DNA of 64,000 nucleotides from Viridothelium virens (taxonomy: Eukaryota; Ascomycota; Dothideomycetes; Trypetheliales; Trypetheliaceae): NCBI GenBank assembly GCA_010094025.1, contig ML991826.1:62001-126000 (forward strand), read 5' to 3'. Below are positions 43,042 through 53,881 of this stretch, piece by piece. Under the pieces are notes generated by a model, which saw nothing but the letters and a program-made list of their open reading frames with translations, searched no databases and was not told the origin of the DNA. A program made the translations under genes and the position numbers. Every line of letters begins with the position of its first letter. The first letter of the stretch is position 1.

Positions 43042-45739
43042 GACAACAAGGGTTAAGGAGCAAGACCCCACGATATGATTTCTAATGCGTTACATATCTT
43101 CAAAAGAGAAGATCGGCAACGATGGAGACTGCGGAAGTGCAATATCACCGCGACTCGGAAACCAGATTTCTTGACAGGATAGCCGCGCCACGAGTCAGAG
43201 ATCTGATCACCTCGCATGCGTAGCAGAGGGTACCACACCATGACCAGCAGAAGGCACCATCTGGAAAGATGATCGTCTAGAGCCTATCGATCTCGAACGT
43301 ATCACATGTGAGCCTAAGGAGAGGCTGAGCTGCCTGCAGACTGCTAAGATAATTTTATGCCTTTCCATAGGCTCTTTCATCCGCCACACTGTGGGCAAGC
43401 CACTACATTAGAGGGTCCGTGATCAGCGCCTCCGCGAGTTCGGACGGCCTTTGGAAAGATCACTAGGCGCCACTACATCCATCCCCAAACGCGGTCCAAC
43501 TTTCATGGTACACTAGGTGCGTTTGGTACGATTCGTCCAGCAGTTTCGACTTGCGACACTTTGCGTTTACAAGATGGTCAAATGACGCGTACATTCAGTC
43601 GAGCCTATTCTTTAGTTTGGACCTTTTGGGTGGCTATCATCAGTACCTGGAATGAACAATCTAATGAGAGTCTTGGGTCCAGTTGTAGCCAGGTGAGTTT
43701 ATGCTCTGGACTTAATCATGGTATAAACGTTGGACACAAATCGTTCATGCGCCATGAGACCGGATCCAAAAGATGTCCGAGTGGCAGTGCATAGACGGAA
43801 ATTTGCATCTTATCCCTCATTCACCCTTTGGCTCTAATGGCGCTGGCAATGCGAAAAAATATCCGACCTCTCGGACAATTACATGACACGCGTTCAGGAG
43901 CGGCAATGCGATTTAGTGATGTCATGGTGCAAAATGGGCACGGTTTCCCGCGAAACCGGTCATATCCAAACATCCAATGGATGTGTGCCTCCTTTGGATG
44001 ATGGATTGGACCTGAGTAGGGGGGCTAGAACGTGGCTCGAGTGCGAACTACAAGCAGAGCAGGGGAAGAAAAGCCGGGGGGTGAATGGCGACTCAGAATC
44101 CCTGAAAGACAGTTCTTCCAATTGCAGTAATTGAGGCTGACGATCGACAAGACGGATTCTTGCCATTTGTGGCTGGAGCATTCCTAGGTCATTATTGCCA
44201 AAAGCCTCGGCGGGATAAGTGGATTCTAGTATCCCTCAAGAAAAAGATTGGAAATGGAGGTTAAGCCTCCAGCAGGCGTCTTTGCTGCATGTAAGACTCT
44301 GCTGAGTTCTGCAGTCCACAGAACTGTTGCCTGGGTCGATCGCTACGAGGATGCGACTGCTTGTGGGAGACAAGATCTAATAGGGCGAATTCATGCTCAA
44401 TGCGCACTGGAGGCGCGCACAGTTGGTGTTACACAGGTTTTTTCCTACCAAGCACCGTTTCCGGAGAGAGTTGGGCTCAGGCAGCTGCGCCGTTCCGGGG
44501 ATGCTGGTTCCAGTCCGAAATGTGCTAGGAGCTTTTCATTGGAGCGCATTCTGGAGATTGTCGGTGACGATGCAGCGCAACGGCTAGTTGCCGGATGCTT
44601 CCCAGGAACCGACCGGCATCGTGGTTCAGAGATGAGGTGATAAGGCTGTTAATAATTCCAGGGGTGTGGTTTTCAACGGTCGACGGCTTAAACCGTTCTG
44701 AGGCCGACCGCCGTCACGCTTGCCGTTTTTGCCTAGCTGTCGGTTGTCCCTGCCCTCGTTGTGCTCGGATGCCCACTGCGACCGCCACGCTTATGCCCGG
44801 TTCCACCGATGATCCTCACGGCCTCGTCCCTTGGTCCATTCGACCACTGCGACGTCACCCTCATTTTGCTCGACCTCGCGAAACTCTACACCGCGTTTCC
44901 CCCCTTTCTCCCCTTTTCTGTCCTCCCCTAAGCTCTCTTTGCTTAGCCACCACTGACGTCGATCGTGGCTAGGGGAACTGTTCCTATCCCACGCCCTATG
45001 GTGCTATCTCCCGTGGGTATTTCCATATTCTTCAATCAACCCCAGTCTTCAGTCCAACCGTGGCCGTGCTACACCCTTGCACTGCTAATGACGATATGTT
45101 CAAAATCTTATTGTTTTTATCTTTGTGGTGCTTTTTCCAATCATTCATGCCTGATCTTTTTCACGCAAACTTTGCGTCATTCTGCAAATGCTATTGGACG
45201 CGTCTAAGGCCGTCACGCGCTAGTGCTCCGAAGCGCCGTTTACTCTGTAATTTTTCCAGCCTAAGTCCATTGTGATGCTCCCCTATTGGTTTTTGTGAAC
45301 AATTGTCTGTCGAAGATTACACATGTAATAACCTTGTACCTTACGCGTGCACCTGCAAGGACACCCGACAATCACTTTCGGCAATTCTTGACTTCCCAAA
45401 CACTTCCTTGCTACGCCTCTGGAGCTCGGATCGGCGCGAATGTGAAAGTTTGCCTGGTCTATGTGTCAGAATACCAATAACCACTTATCTTGACCCCCCC
45501 ATATTCACTCCCGAGCCGTTAAACCTCCGGACTAAGATCCACATTCAGCTGCGCATGGGTACCCCATGGGCGGTGATCTTCTGTTTCGCGGCACCACATG
45601 TCCAGCCTGATGGGCATCCGGAGCAACAGCCATGATGATCTTCGCAATTGTGGCTTATTGACATGCCGAGATGTCGAGTACTTTCCAAAATCCTGTTTCC
45701 AAGGTCCTGGCCGTGCCTTCTTGACGTAGCTCAGGCATC
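43042..45739. other. Long gene-poor spacer
   Basis: About 2.7 kb without a recognisable gene. The largest frame (44248-44640, 130 codons, plus) has no family resemblance. A strongly pyrimidine-rich stretch lies at about 44885-44945. The sequence is not obviously AT-shifted, and I found no transposon termini or reverse-transcriptase-like frames. Confidence 0.4.
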
Positions 45740-45913
45740 TATTTAAGATCCTTAGATCTCTCTCTTCTGATTCCTTTTTCCACCAGAAGCAAGGCTCGAA
45801 AGCAAAAAAGTCCCGTTCTTATCTTTTTTTTTTTTGCCTATCTTCTTCACTATCTCAACCATCTTCTTTATCTGAATCTAAAAAAAAGAAACCCCCAACC
45901 CTCCAGATCCAAA
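45740..45913 (+). promoter_or_regulatory. Core promoter region of the HsbA-like gene
   Basis: A TATTTAAG element (45740-45747) is followed about 80-150 bp later by C/T-rich tracts, including a T13-type run near 45824 and a CCCAACCCTCC stretch just before ATG. A TATA-like box followed by a pyrimidine-rich leader is typical of strongly expressed ascomycete genes. The sites are seen; strong expression is inference. Confidence 0.5.
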
Positions 45914-46532
45914 ATGCAGTTCTCATCTATCTTCGCTCTCTCCACTCTCGCCCTTGGCGTCTTCTCTGCCCCTGTCGTCGAGAAACGTCAATCATCGGCC
46001 GCAGCAAGCGCCCTTGACTCCCTTTTTTCTCAAATTACCACCTATACGGGGAGCATCAACAGCACCGCTGCCAGCATCAATTCTGACTCTACTGCTGCCG
46101 ACAACAGCACTGCACAGTCCACTTTCGCCTCTGACATCAGCTCCATCACTGGTGCCATCAATTCTGCCGTCACGACAATTCAGGCCTTGCCATCGGAGTC
46201 TGGAAGTACCGACAGCACCAATGCTGTGGCTGCGTCGTATTCCCAGATCTATGAAGAGATCAACGGGGCATTGAACAACATCGATGCAACTGGTTTGGGT
46301 ATGTTTGAGTACTCTCCGCTCTAGTTCACGACCCGCATCATTGCTAATCCTCTAAATAGAGAGTCTTCTGGCCAAGCGTCAAACCATCATTATCACTCCT
46401 CTTACCACTTCTCTCAGCCAGCTCATTACCGCTCTCCAGAGTGTCGTTGATAACTTGCTTGCTGTGGTCAAAGAGCTGCTCGACGGTATCCTGACTGGTA
46501 TCAACAACGCTCTTCTTGGTATCACCCTATGA
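45914..46532 (+). CDS. Secreted HsbA-like hydrophobic surface-binding / cell-wall protein
   Basis: Two exons, 45914-46298 and 46360-46532, encode 185 residues; the 61-bp intron splits a Glu codon. A signal peptide (MQFSSIFALSTLALGVFSAP) is followed by VEKR, a Kex2-type Lys-Arg processing site. The mature part has no Cys and is made of amphipathic, Ser/Thr/Ala-rich helices with three potential N-glycosylation sites in the first half. It ends in a helical LAKRQTIII...LLGITL segment. This composition matches the HsbA/cell-wall galactomannoprotein family, whose Aspergillus founder binds hydrophobic surfaces and recruits cutinase-type hydrolases. The C-terminal exon is well conserved in character. 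Family call is good; the biological target is inference. Confidence 0.85.
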
Positions 46533-49016
46533 GTTATGCCTTGCCTGGTGGGAATATAAATCAGGGGTTTCACAAACGGAAGCTTTGGATTGGGTTTAGA
46601 TCGTGGTCCAGACGAAAGAATGGAGTAATCCGAGCGATGAGGGTTGAGTATAGTGTGTTTGAATAGTTACGTACACGCACATAATGTATCTCCTAATCAT
46701 TGGATATACTGAAAAATCAAAATGTGTTTGCTTGAAATTGATAACACCTGACGGAGTAGAATGTGAGAAGAGAATTATTGAGCATTACATTGCGTCATGA
46801 CTAACTCGAATAAGAATCAGGGATAAATTCCTTTCAGCTATTGAGCTGTCTGTTCCGGTAGGCCTGGATCAGGTTGAATACGCTGGGCACACCTTATGGA
46901 TCTCACGATACGTTTCTCTGCCGACTGATGCTTTATTCCGAAGTTATCCCGGATACCCGCTCTGGAAAATTTAGCTTCGTACGAGCCAAGTGCCAATCTC
47001 GAGGCTACGGCCATCTCGGTGCTAATGCAACGAAGTGCAAGGAATGCTGATGACTTCACAGTATTGATTCTTTAGCTATCACCGGAGAATCGTGTTGTTC
47101 TACGCTACGGCGATGTGGCGATGCTCAGTTCCACCCACCAGATTTGAGGAATTTGATATGTGACTTGCTTTTCATCTTTCAGGGTCAGCATCGGGGCTGC
47201 ATGAAGTCTATCCTTACGGAACGGTGCAGATTCTCGATAATCTGGCACTGAACTTGTTTCTTCTATGTTTTCATATCGAAAATACGGTACAAAAGCATGG
47301 GCGATGTTCTTGGTGCAACCAGCAAGCCTACCTACTCTGGCTTGGTAGGCCACGTGGATATCGTAGCATCAAGGATCAGATTGTTGATAGTCATGTTACA
47401 AAAAGTATCGCCATGACGTAACTCTCCTTATTCTGGATACATTCGACATAGGTGAGTGGGAATTTTGTCGTTCGTGCACCCTTTTCCAGACTCACATTCC
47501 CGTAGATGACTCTTTGTTTCCTGCAGGACCGCAATTCGGGTTCTTTGGGATTTCAGACCTACAAGCGGAGATATGCATGGACTCTTCCGATCATAAACAG
47601 CTCAAAATCGAGCTCACCAAGAGAATTTGGTTCTTGAACCTTCCTCGCAGACCCTTGACAGCTTCAGTATTCTAGCGAGTACCTACCCAGACACGACTAC
47701 CGCTCTACTTAGTCCAACGGTGAGTCGAATCTCGGAGTATTGCCACCATTTTTGGTTCTAGAGCTATTGGTGTCCCTCATTAGGTATTCCTTGATCCGAC
47801 TTCAAATGTAGAGGCATACGTGCAGTCGAGTCACTTGCACAATGGCAGTTAGCATTCATCTACTTTTTGCCTACGCAAGTGTTGGTTCCCGAACCCAGCC
47901 ATCCCGGCACATGCAACGAAAACTGTCTGTTGTGCTGAGCTTGCAGATACGCACGGTAGTTTGCCTTTCACAAGTGGACTAGGCTAGGCCAGTTCTGGGA
48001 TGACTCCCATTTCCGGGAAGTAACAAGAGCCATATCTGGTCCAGAGAGTGCAGGGATCCAGAAGGGCGGTGACATAGGATAACAGCGGGGATGCATAACC
48101 CTAGGGTCTGCTTTCGCTCCCCTTCCAAGCCCCGCATTCGAAACGAAGCAAGCCAAAAGCCTTAAGATGTCCTCTTAATCATGGAGGACTATTTTTTGAC
48201 GACTTCTTTCGAAATAGCGCTCTCCGTGAGAATGACCCAAAGCAAGATACATCATCATTCCACCCATCACAACCTTCGGGGCACCAAGGGTATGTACCAA
48301 GTTCACTGATCTACACTCGGTAACCGATCCGCAATCGACGCCAGGGAACGACTTTATCCACCCTTGCTCTGTCTACGTTCACGAGAGTCGGTGTACTTCT
48401 CTTCTACCTGCTTGAAGAGTGTATGCTTGTTGCCGCATTTCGCCCCGGCAAAACGAGTACTGCCGATTGACTAGAAACTGCTTAGGGACAATTTCAGTGA
48501 GCTGCTTGAGCTGAGGAATGCAAAGTTTTCGGTGCTGAAACTTTGCAAAGATCATAATCTCCATCGAAACGCTACCTCGGATTGCACAGAAGATTGCACA
48601 AGGCTCGCCATCGTGCCACAACGGCGCGCACGAGACTTGCACATCGCCTATTCGAGACTCGTCTAGGAGCATCCCTTGTAGTAGTCCACTTAAGATGCCA
48701 CTGGGCTTATGGGGCGATTCCTATATATAGGTTTCAAGCCGGCAGTGAGCCTTAATTCGTTACAGTGATATAAGGTTTTCTTTTTGAAAGTGTGCAAGGT
48801 GCGTATCACAGAAACTCTTAAACATTTTCAGACCCAAAAGAGGCATCGCGACCTTGTAGCAGCAGTCGAGGATCCATCAATACGTGCCATGGTAGGTTCT
48901 CCACCTTCATTGAGCCTCCTTGCCATCACATAAAGCAAAGAGTGGCTCCCCACAACAATTTGCATTCGGTCAAAGACAGCCTCAATAAATTCCTCTCATC
49001 TCAATTTTCCCGTCGA
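46533..49016. other. Gene-poor spacer, possible eroded coding relics
   Basis: About 2.5 kb without a supported gene. Minus-strand frames at 46838-47059, 47105-47353 and 48379-48672 (97 codons, reading DESRIGDVQVSCAPLWHDGE and onwards) have protein-like composition and could be remains or unresolved exons of a spliced gene. No family could be assigned and no junctions were convincing. Confidence 0.35.
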
Positions 49017-50462
49017 TCATCCCTTGGCGGATTCAAACAGCGAGTCAATAAGACTACTTTTTGCCTTGCTGAGTTCTAGCACAGCCTGGATCTCGTCATC
49101 TATACTTCCTAAAAAGTCGTCCTTGTCCCATGCTGGTTCCCACCCGATCATGTCTGGCTTTTTGCGAACAATGTTTTCGCTAAGTTTGGTATCAGATATA
49201 GTTGTTTGATATTCAATTGACGAGGAGTACCTACCCAGAGTTCCACAAAGGCTGCACAAATTGTATCGGAATCCCCATTGCTTCTGCAGCAGCTTCATCA
49301 TCGGACCAGATCGATGTGTCTGAAGTTGTTACGAGGCCGCGAGCTTTGAGGGTTGCAGCCAATTGGTCCAGGACTTCCCACCAAATTAGATTGTGAGCCA
49401 GTGCGAAATAATAACCTTCCGTACCACTCGGGAGCGGTTCTTTCTGGAGTATCTTCTGAATGATTCGCCCGTAAAGGGCAGTCAGATCGGAGATATGCAC
49501 GCCTGACACTTTCTTCAGAACTTGTCAGTGCTAGTGTCTGACTGCCTGGATATTTCGCTTCTTACCGTATTCTCGGGGAATTTAGACACTGCTCTTTGTG
49601 AAATGCACGCCTGGATATACACGGGAAGTACTACAGATAGCTTATTCCATTCACCGCTACCCTTACCATCTAGGTATAACGATCAGCCTGCAAGAACACA
49701 TTTCTCATCGCGTTTAGAAGCCGCACTCACAGACTGTTGACGGTATGACTATGAAGCTGGTCACTCCTTTCGCTTTTGCATGTTCGATAACAGCCACGTC
49801 AGTCTATCCGAGTCAGAGGCTGCAGTTTTAACAGTCTCAGTAACAGGTCGGCATTACCTTTCGGATAGGGAAAGAGTCTGCCAACTGCTTCTCGAGGTCA
49901 AAGACTGGGCCCGTATCTTTAGTTTCTCGCTGTGGCCAACCAGTCTTCTCGTAGAATGCACTTAAACCCGAGGTCTATCCTGCGGTGAGTACATACAGAG
50001 TTGAGGACAAGTCGACTGACATGGATAAAAAATGTTTGCTCCCTGCTAGCCTCTCGTTGCTTGCCCAGTGCGGTGATCAGATTGAGTGCAAGGTCTGCGT
50101 TTATAGAGCTCGCGCAGTGAATGACAATGTTAACTTTGAAACAGTCAGCCTGTCCCATCAGCTGGCCGTGGAAACTTGCGTACTATTGTATCGTAACAGA
50201 CTTTGAACGACGGCTTTCTCATCGGTCAGATCTAATTGAAGCACATTGATGCCCAACGTCGATAAAGCTTTGGCTTGTTCTTTGGATCTAACCGCAGCAA
50301 TAATGTTATCTTTCTCAATCAGGGAGTTATTGCTAGCCAGAAAGTCCGCAACTAGGGAACCTCCTCTACATGATAGTCATGTATCAGCAACAAACATCCT
50401 CGAACTGATCGTACATCATACATATAGCCAGCCGCTCCAGTGATCAGAATGTTTGAGCCCAT
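49017..50462 (-). CDS. NAD(P)-binding reductase, NmrA/epimerase-like extended SDR (8 exons)
   Basis: Eight small exons: 50462-50422, 50365-50184, 50133-50021, 49974-49858, 49803-49731, 49669-49566, 49512-49235 and 49179-49017. All junctions are GT-AG, and they keep one frame of 356 residues. The start has the Rossmann motif ILITGAAGYIGGS, interrupted by intron 1 inside the Ile codon. Next come VLQLDLTD, INIVIHCASS, TSGLSAFYEKTGW, AKAKGVTSFIVIPSTVYGKG, KVSGVHISDLTALY and PDMIGWEPAWDKDD. The series fits fungal extended SDRs of the NmrA/NAD-epimerase superfamily. No exon exceeds 93 codons, so the gene is easily missed. It shares a 552-bp divergent promoter with the atypical SDR at 51015. Substrate unknown. 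Confidence 0.85.
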
Positions 50463-51014
50463 GGTTCTTATGATGGAGGGAAGGCGTTCTGTTTGCGCAT
50501 ACACTGAACTGCGATACAGGGGAAAAGGTGTTCGTAGTGGATACCAAATCGTTCCAGCTCTTACATGCTAGCATTTTATAGCGTGTCACTGTGATAAATT
50601 TGTTCAATATTTTCTTTAATAATGGTGCTGTTGAAGTTGTACTGTGCTAAAGCAGCGCTGGGCTTGGTCATCAACCAGGATTAGTGAACCTAGGATGAAT
50701 CATCAACACTAACAGTCTCACCGGTCGAATAGACAATTGTAGTGCAACAGTGCTAACCTGATGGCATTTTTCCAGTCTGGGCTTTAGAAACTCAGAGAAA
50801 CCATTTGCTGTTTAATATACATGTACTTACAGCCAATGCAGAAAACTTTATATCTACGAGGCGCCCCAGTATGCTTGTGACGAATAGTCGTGCAAATACT
50901 TAGTCATAGTACGCAGAAACATCATTCACCCTCATGTTATCACACAGGCTATATTAAAACAGACAGCTTCTACCATATCACTTTCACACCCCTTTTTCTA
51001 CCCCATTCCGAAGT
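50463..51014. promoter_or_regulatory. Divergent promoter between two reductase genes
   Basis: 552 bp between the 5' ends of the NmrA-like gene (minus) and the atypical SDR (plus), so co-regulation is possible. AT-rich, with TTTAATATACATGTA near 50810 and ATATTAAAA near 50950. No repeated regulator site was identified by eye. Confidence 0.45.
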
Positions 51015-51820
51015 ATGCCTGCCACATCCCCAGTCATTCTCATTCTCGGTTCAGGGCCCAATGTTGGACAGCATGTGGCTCGAGCGTTTGCTGCAAAAGG
51101 CTACAAAGTCGCCCTTGCATCCAGAAGCCTGAAAGAAGAAGAGAGTACCGCAGGGCAGTTGAGCATCTCGAGCGATTTATCAGATCCGGATACTATCGTC
51201 ATGGTATTCTCGAAAGTAAAGGCACTACTCGGTATTCCAAGCGTTGTACTTTATAATGGTAAGCATATTCCTCGACACTTGGGGTTCCACAAAAATTCGA
51301 CTAATATCTTCTTGAAGCTGGTGCAGCAAGCCAGAATGATAAGGATGATCCACTCTCTCTCCCTCTGATCGAATTCACTCGAGACTTGAACATCAATACA
51401 GTCACTGCCTTCGTTGCTGCACAGCAAGCGATTCTGGGCTTCAAACAATTGCCTGACTCAGCATCCAAAACATTCATCTATACTGGAAATATATTGAACA
51501 CCACCACTATAGCACCACTTATGAGTTTAGGTGTCGGAAAGTCAGCGACGGCGCACATGATCCAGTCTGCTGCCTCAGCTTACCAAGATCGAGGATTCAA
51601 GTATTTACTTCCTATTCTAAGTCGGTTTGTGATGAAGTTGATAAAATATAGATTCTATTACAGCGACGAACGTAAAGCGGATGGTTCGGCTGCATATTTT
51701 GATATTAGTGGAGAGGCGCATGGAAAGTTCTATGCCGAACTTGCCGAGCATAAGTTACAAGGACCTTGGCAACAGACCTTCGTCAAGGGCATAGGATATA
51801 AGCGTTTTCCAGCCAATTAG
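51015..51820 (+). CDS. Atypical short-chain dehydrogenase
   Basis: Three exons, 51015-51258, 51318-51600 and 51652-51820, encode 231 residues. The nucleotide-binding start is ILILGSGPNVGQHVARAF, a variant Gly-rich loop. Asp-Leu-Ser-Asp follows at the adenine-site position, and LYNAGA (the NAG motif) is rebuilt across intron 1. Where classical SDRs have YxxxK, this protein reads LGVGKSATAHM, so the Lys is kept but the Tyr is not. FKFYYSDERKADGS and DISGEAHGKFYAELA close the protein. Similar atypical SDRs are common in ascomycetes, without known substrates. Activity may rely on another residue or be lost; that is inference. Confidence 0.85.
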
Positions 51821-52149
51821 TGCACCCAGCTGTTGTAGCGCAGCGTCGCCAAACGCAGTCCTTCCAGATCGTCGGAAGCTACCTCTCTAGAGAAAGTGTC
51901 CAGACTTGGTAACGGTCGACAACCCTCATCTCAACTACCTCTACGTTTCAGTATTGGGTTATTTACTTTTACTCTACAGACGGCATGAACTTGTCTATAG
52001 TAGTATTTTTGAACACACAAAAGCCAAAAGGAATGAGATAGAAGGATATGAGGAGAAAGTTGCTGTTCTTGTTTTTTCGGGTCGCCTGTGCCAAAATCGG
52101 ACGTTCTCTCTTCAGTCAGAGCCTATCAAGGAAGCACATCTTAATCTCT
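51821..52149. other. Convergent spacer
   Basis: 329 bp between the stop codons of two convergent SDR genes. Nothing recognised. Confidence 0.45.
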
Positions 52150-53120
52150 TTACGTCATTCCTCTCATCGCCTTTGCGAGAAATTGGAAGGTGCTCCTCCT
52201 CTTTTCGACAAGATCATAGAAAGCTTCCTGTGGACCGATGGCTCCTATAAGAATCTGCTCTTGACCGGATACCATGGCCTTGTAGGCCTGGTCGACAAAA
52301 TCATTTACTGGCATCCCCATTTGCCGACCCTTTTCCTCACCCATGTAGTCATGCAACTCGGCTAGAACTCATTAGCACTTCAAAGCAGGTTGTATCTTGA
52401 GAGAGATGTACTTTGGACTACCGGTGCCCATATATCGATAACTTTGACCTGAGCATTCTGGGCCTCAAGTTGCTCGCGCAGACACAGAATAAATGAGTTG
52501 AGGGCGGCTTTAGACGCTGAATATGCAGATATAGGAGCGGCGGGTATGATACCGAGGTGCGTGTCGGTACTGTATTCACAATCAATGGTCGTTCAAATCG
52601 CAAAAGCAGAGAAGGGACGTGGAGACTTGAAGGGGAATTTAAGCATACAAGGCAATGCTGGTTGGGCTATCTTTGCTCATGAGGAACGGGAGAAATTTTA
52701 TGGATAAATCGACCATGGAGCTGAAATTGACGTTGACTTCATCATGGAATTGGCCTAGATCGACTTTGGTCGGCTGTCCGAGATCGTAGCGATTTTGAGT
52801 TCCGGCATTGAGAAAGACGCAGTCCAGGTCCGGATGTTTCTTGGTAATGCTATAGCAAGGATGAGTATCACTTATCATGCGCTTGCCGGCTGAGACGCTC
52901 ACTTGTTCACAAATCCATCGATGGAAGTTCTGTCGCCGATGTCGAAAACCGCGCTACTCGCCTTCTCTTGGCCATGCTTCTTGACGAAAGCATCCAATCG
53001 ATCTTGTCTACGGCCTACAGCAATGACAGTAGACCCTTCTTGAACAAGACGGTCGGCCATGGCTGCTCCAATGCCAGAAGTGGCGCCAATCAAGAGTACA
53101 GTTTTGTATTGGAATGGCAT
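52150..53120 (-). CDS. Short-chain dehydrogenase (DltE-like)
   Basis: Four exons, 53120-52903, 52849-52649, 52569-52412 and 52361-52150, encode 262 residues. The cofactor motif is LLIGATSGIGAAM, then VGRRQDRL, FDIGDR and VFLNAGTQ. The active site reads FTDTHLGIIPAAPISAYSASKAA. Tyr and Lys are in place, but the usual catalytic Ser position seems to be occupied by Thr (THLG); alignment is needed to be sure. The C-terminal block VIDIWAPVVQTELHDYMG and GRQMGMPVNDFVDQAYKAM is characteristic of the fungal DltE-like subgroup. It shares a 761-bp divergent promoter with the Zn2Cys6 regulator. Confidence 0.85.
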
Positions 53121-53881
53121 GGTGAATGAAGTATGATAATAGTTTGCTTTGGGTAGAAAGCAGAGTGTGAAAACAGCGAAAGGGCTGAATTGAATCAGAG
53201 GAAACTAAGGCTGTATACCAGAGACCAAGTTTTTGAGAGAACAGTTCCCTTTTATGCTGGCCCAAGGAACACTCAAGAATGACATCTGCATTTCGGAATG
53301 TTCAAGGGCCACACCGGAGACGTACATCGCCCACCAGAAGCTACGGTGTTAGGCAATCTCCAGAGAGAGCTAGCAAGTAAAGTGAGCGAGAGGCGCATGT
53401 TGATGTGGTTGACGTCGTCATGTCCAAAAAACAAGAGTAGCAACGGCCAATCGAAGATTGAGACCATACAGGGGCATACGTACTCTTGAACTTGATTGGT
53501 CGACTTTCTGCATACTCTCTTAGGAATAGTGACCTGGGAGGCTCGCCGGCCGGTCTTAGCGTAGTCTGACTAGTGAGAGCCGCAACATGCTGGACCCGAC
53601 TTCCGAGACGTTTGCCCACCGGCCACCTTCATGAACTTCAACTCTCGAGATGTTAGCCCAGAAGGTTGAAGGGAAGTGGCCCAAATCGGTCTCCTCGCAT
53701 GCATGCGGTAGCCGCACACCTACATCATTGGCCATCATTGGCCATCATTTTCCCCTGCCCTTTCCACGACCACCAGCGGATCCAATACGACTCTACAGGT
53801 CTGAACTCTCCACAAATATCATACGACATGTAGGTGCACTGGCGTGGTCCTTCAGTGACAGCCTATGGTAGTCGTGTCGTA
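53121..53881. promoter_or_regulatory. Divergent promoter, SDR / Zn2Cys6 regulator
   Basis: 761 bp between two divergent starts. It includes a CCGGCCGG palindrome near 53545-53553, a CGG-containing sequence that a Zn cluster factor might bind, and the CCAAT-type repeat listed separately. Function is inference. Confidence 0.45.
53721..53750. repeat. 10-bp tandem repeat with inverted CCAAT boxes
   Basis: Three consecutive 10-bp units. The first two end ATCATTG and the junctions read ATTGGCC twice, so two ATTGG (inverted CCAAT) boxes lie exactly 10 bp, one helical turn, apart. The location is 130-160 bp upstream of the regulator's ATG. Confidence 0.7.

Noticed and set aside
44248-44640. 130-codon plus-strand frame in the long spacer
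   Set aside because: No family motif, no signal peptide, and overlapping frames in the same stretch; likely chance.
48379-48672. 97-codon minus-strand frame with protein-like composition
   Set aside because: Loosely recalls adenylate-forming enzyme tails, but no diagnostic motif and no joining exons were found; not supportable as a gene.
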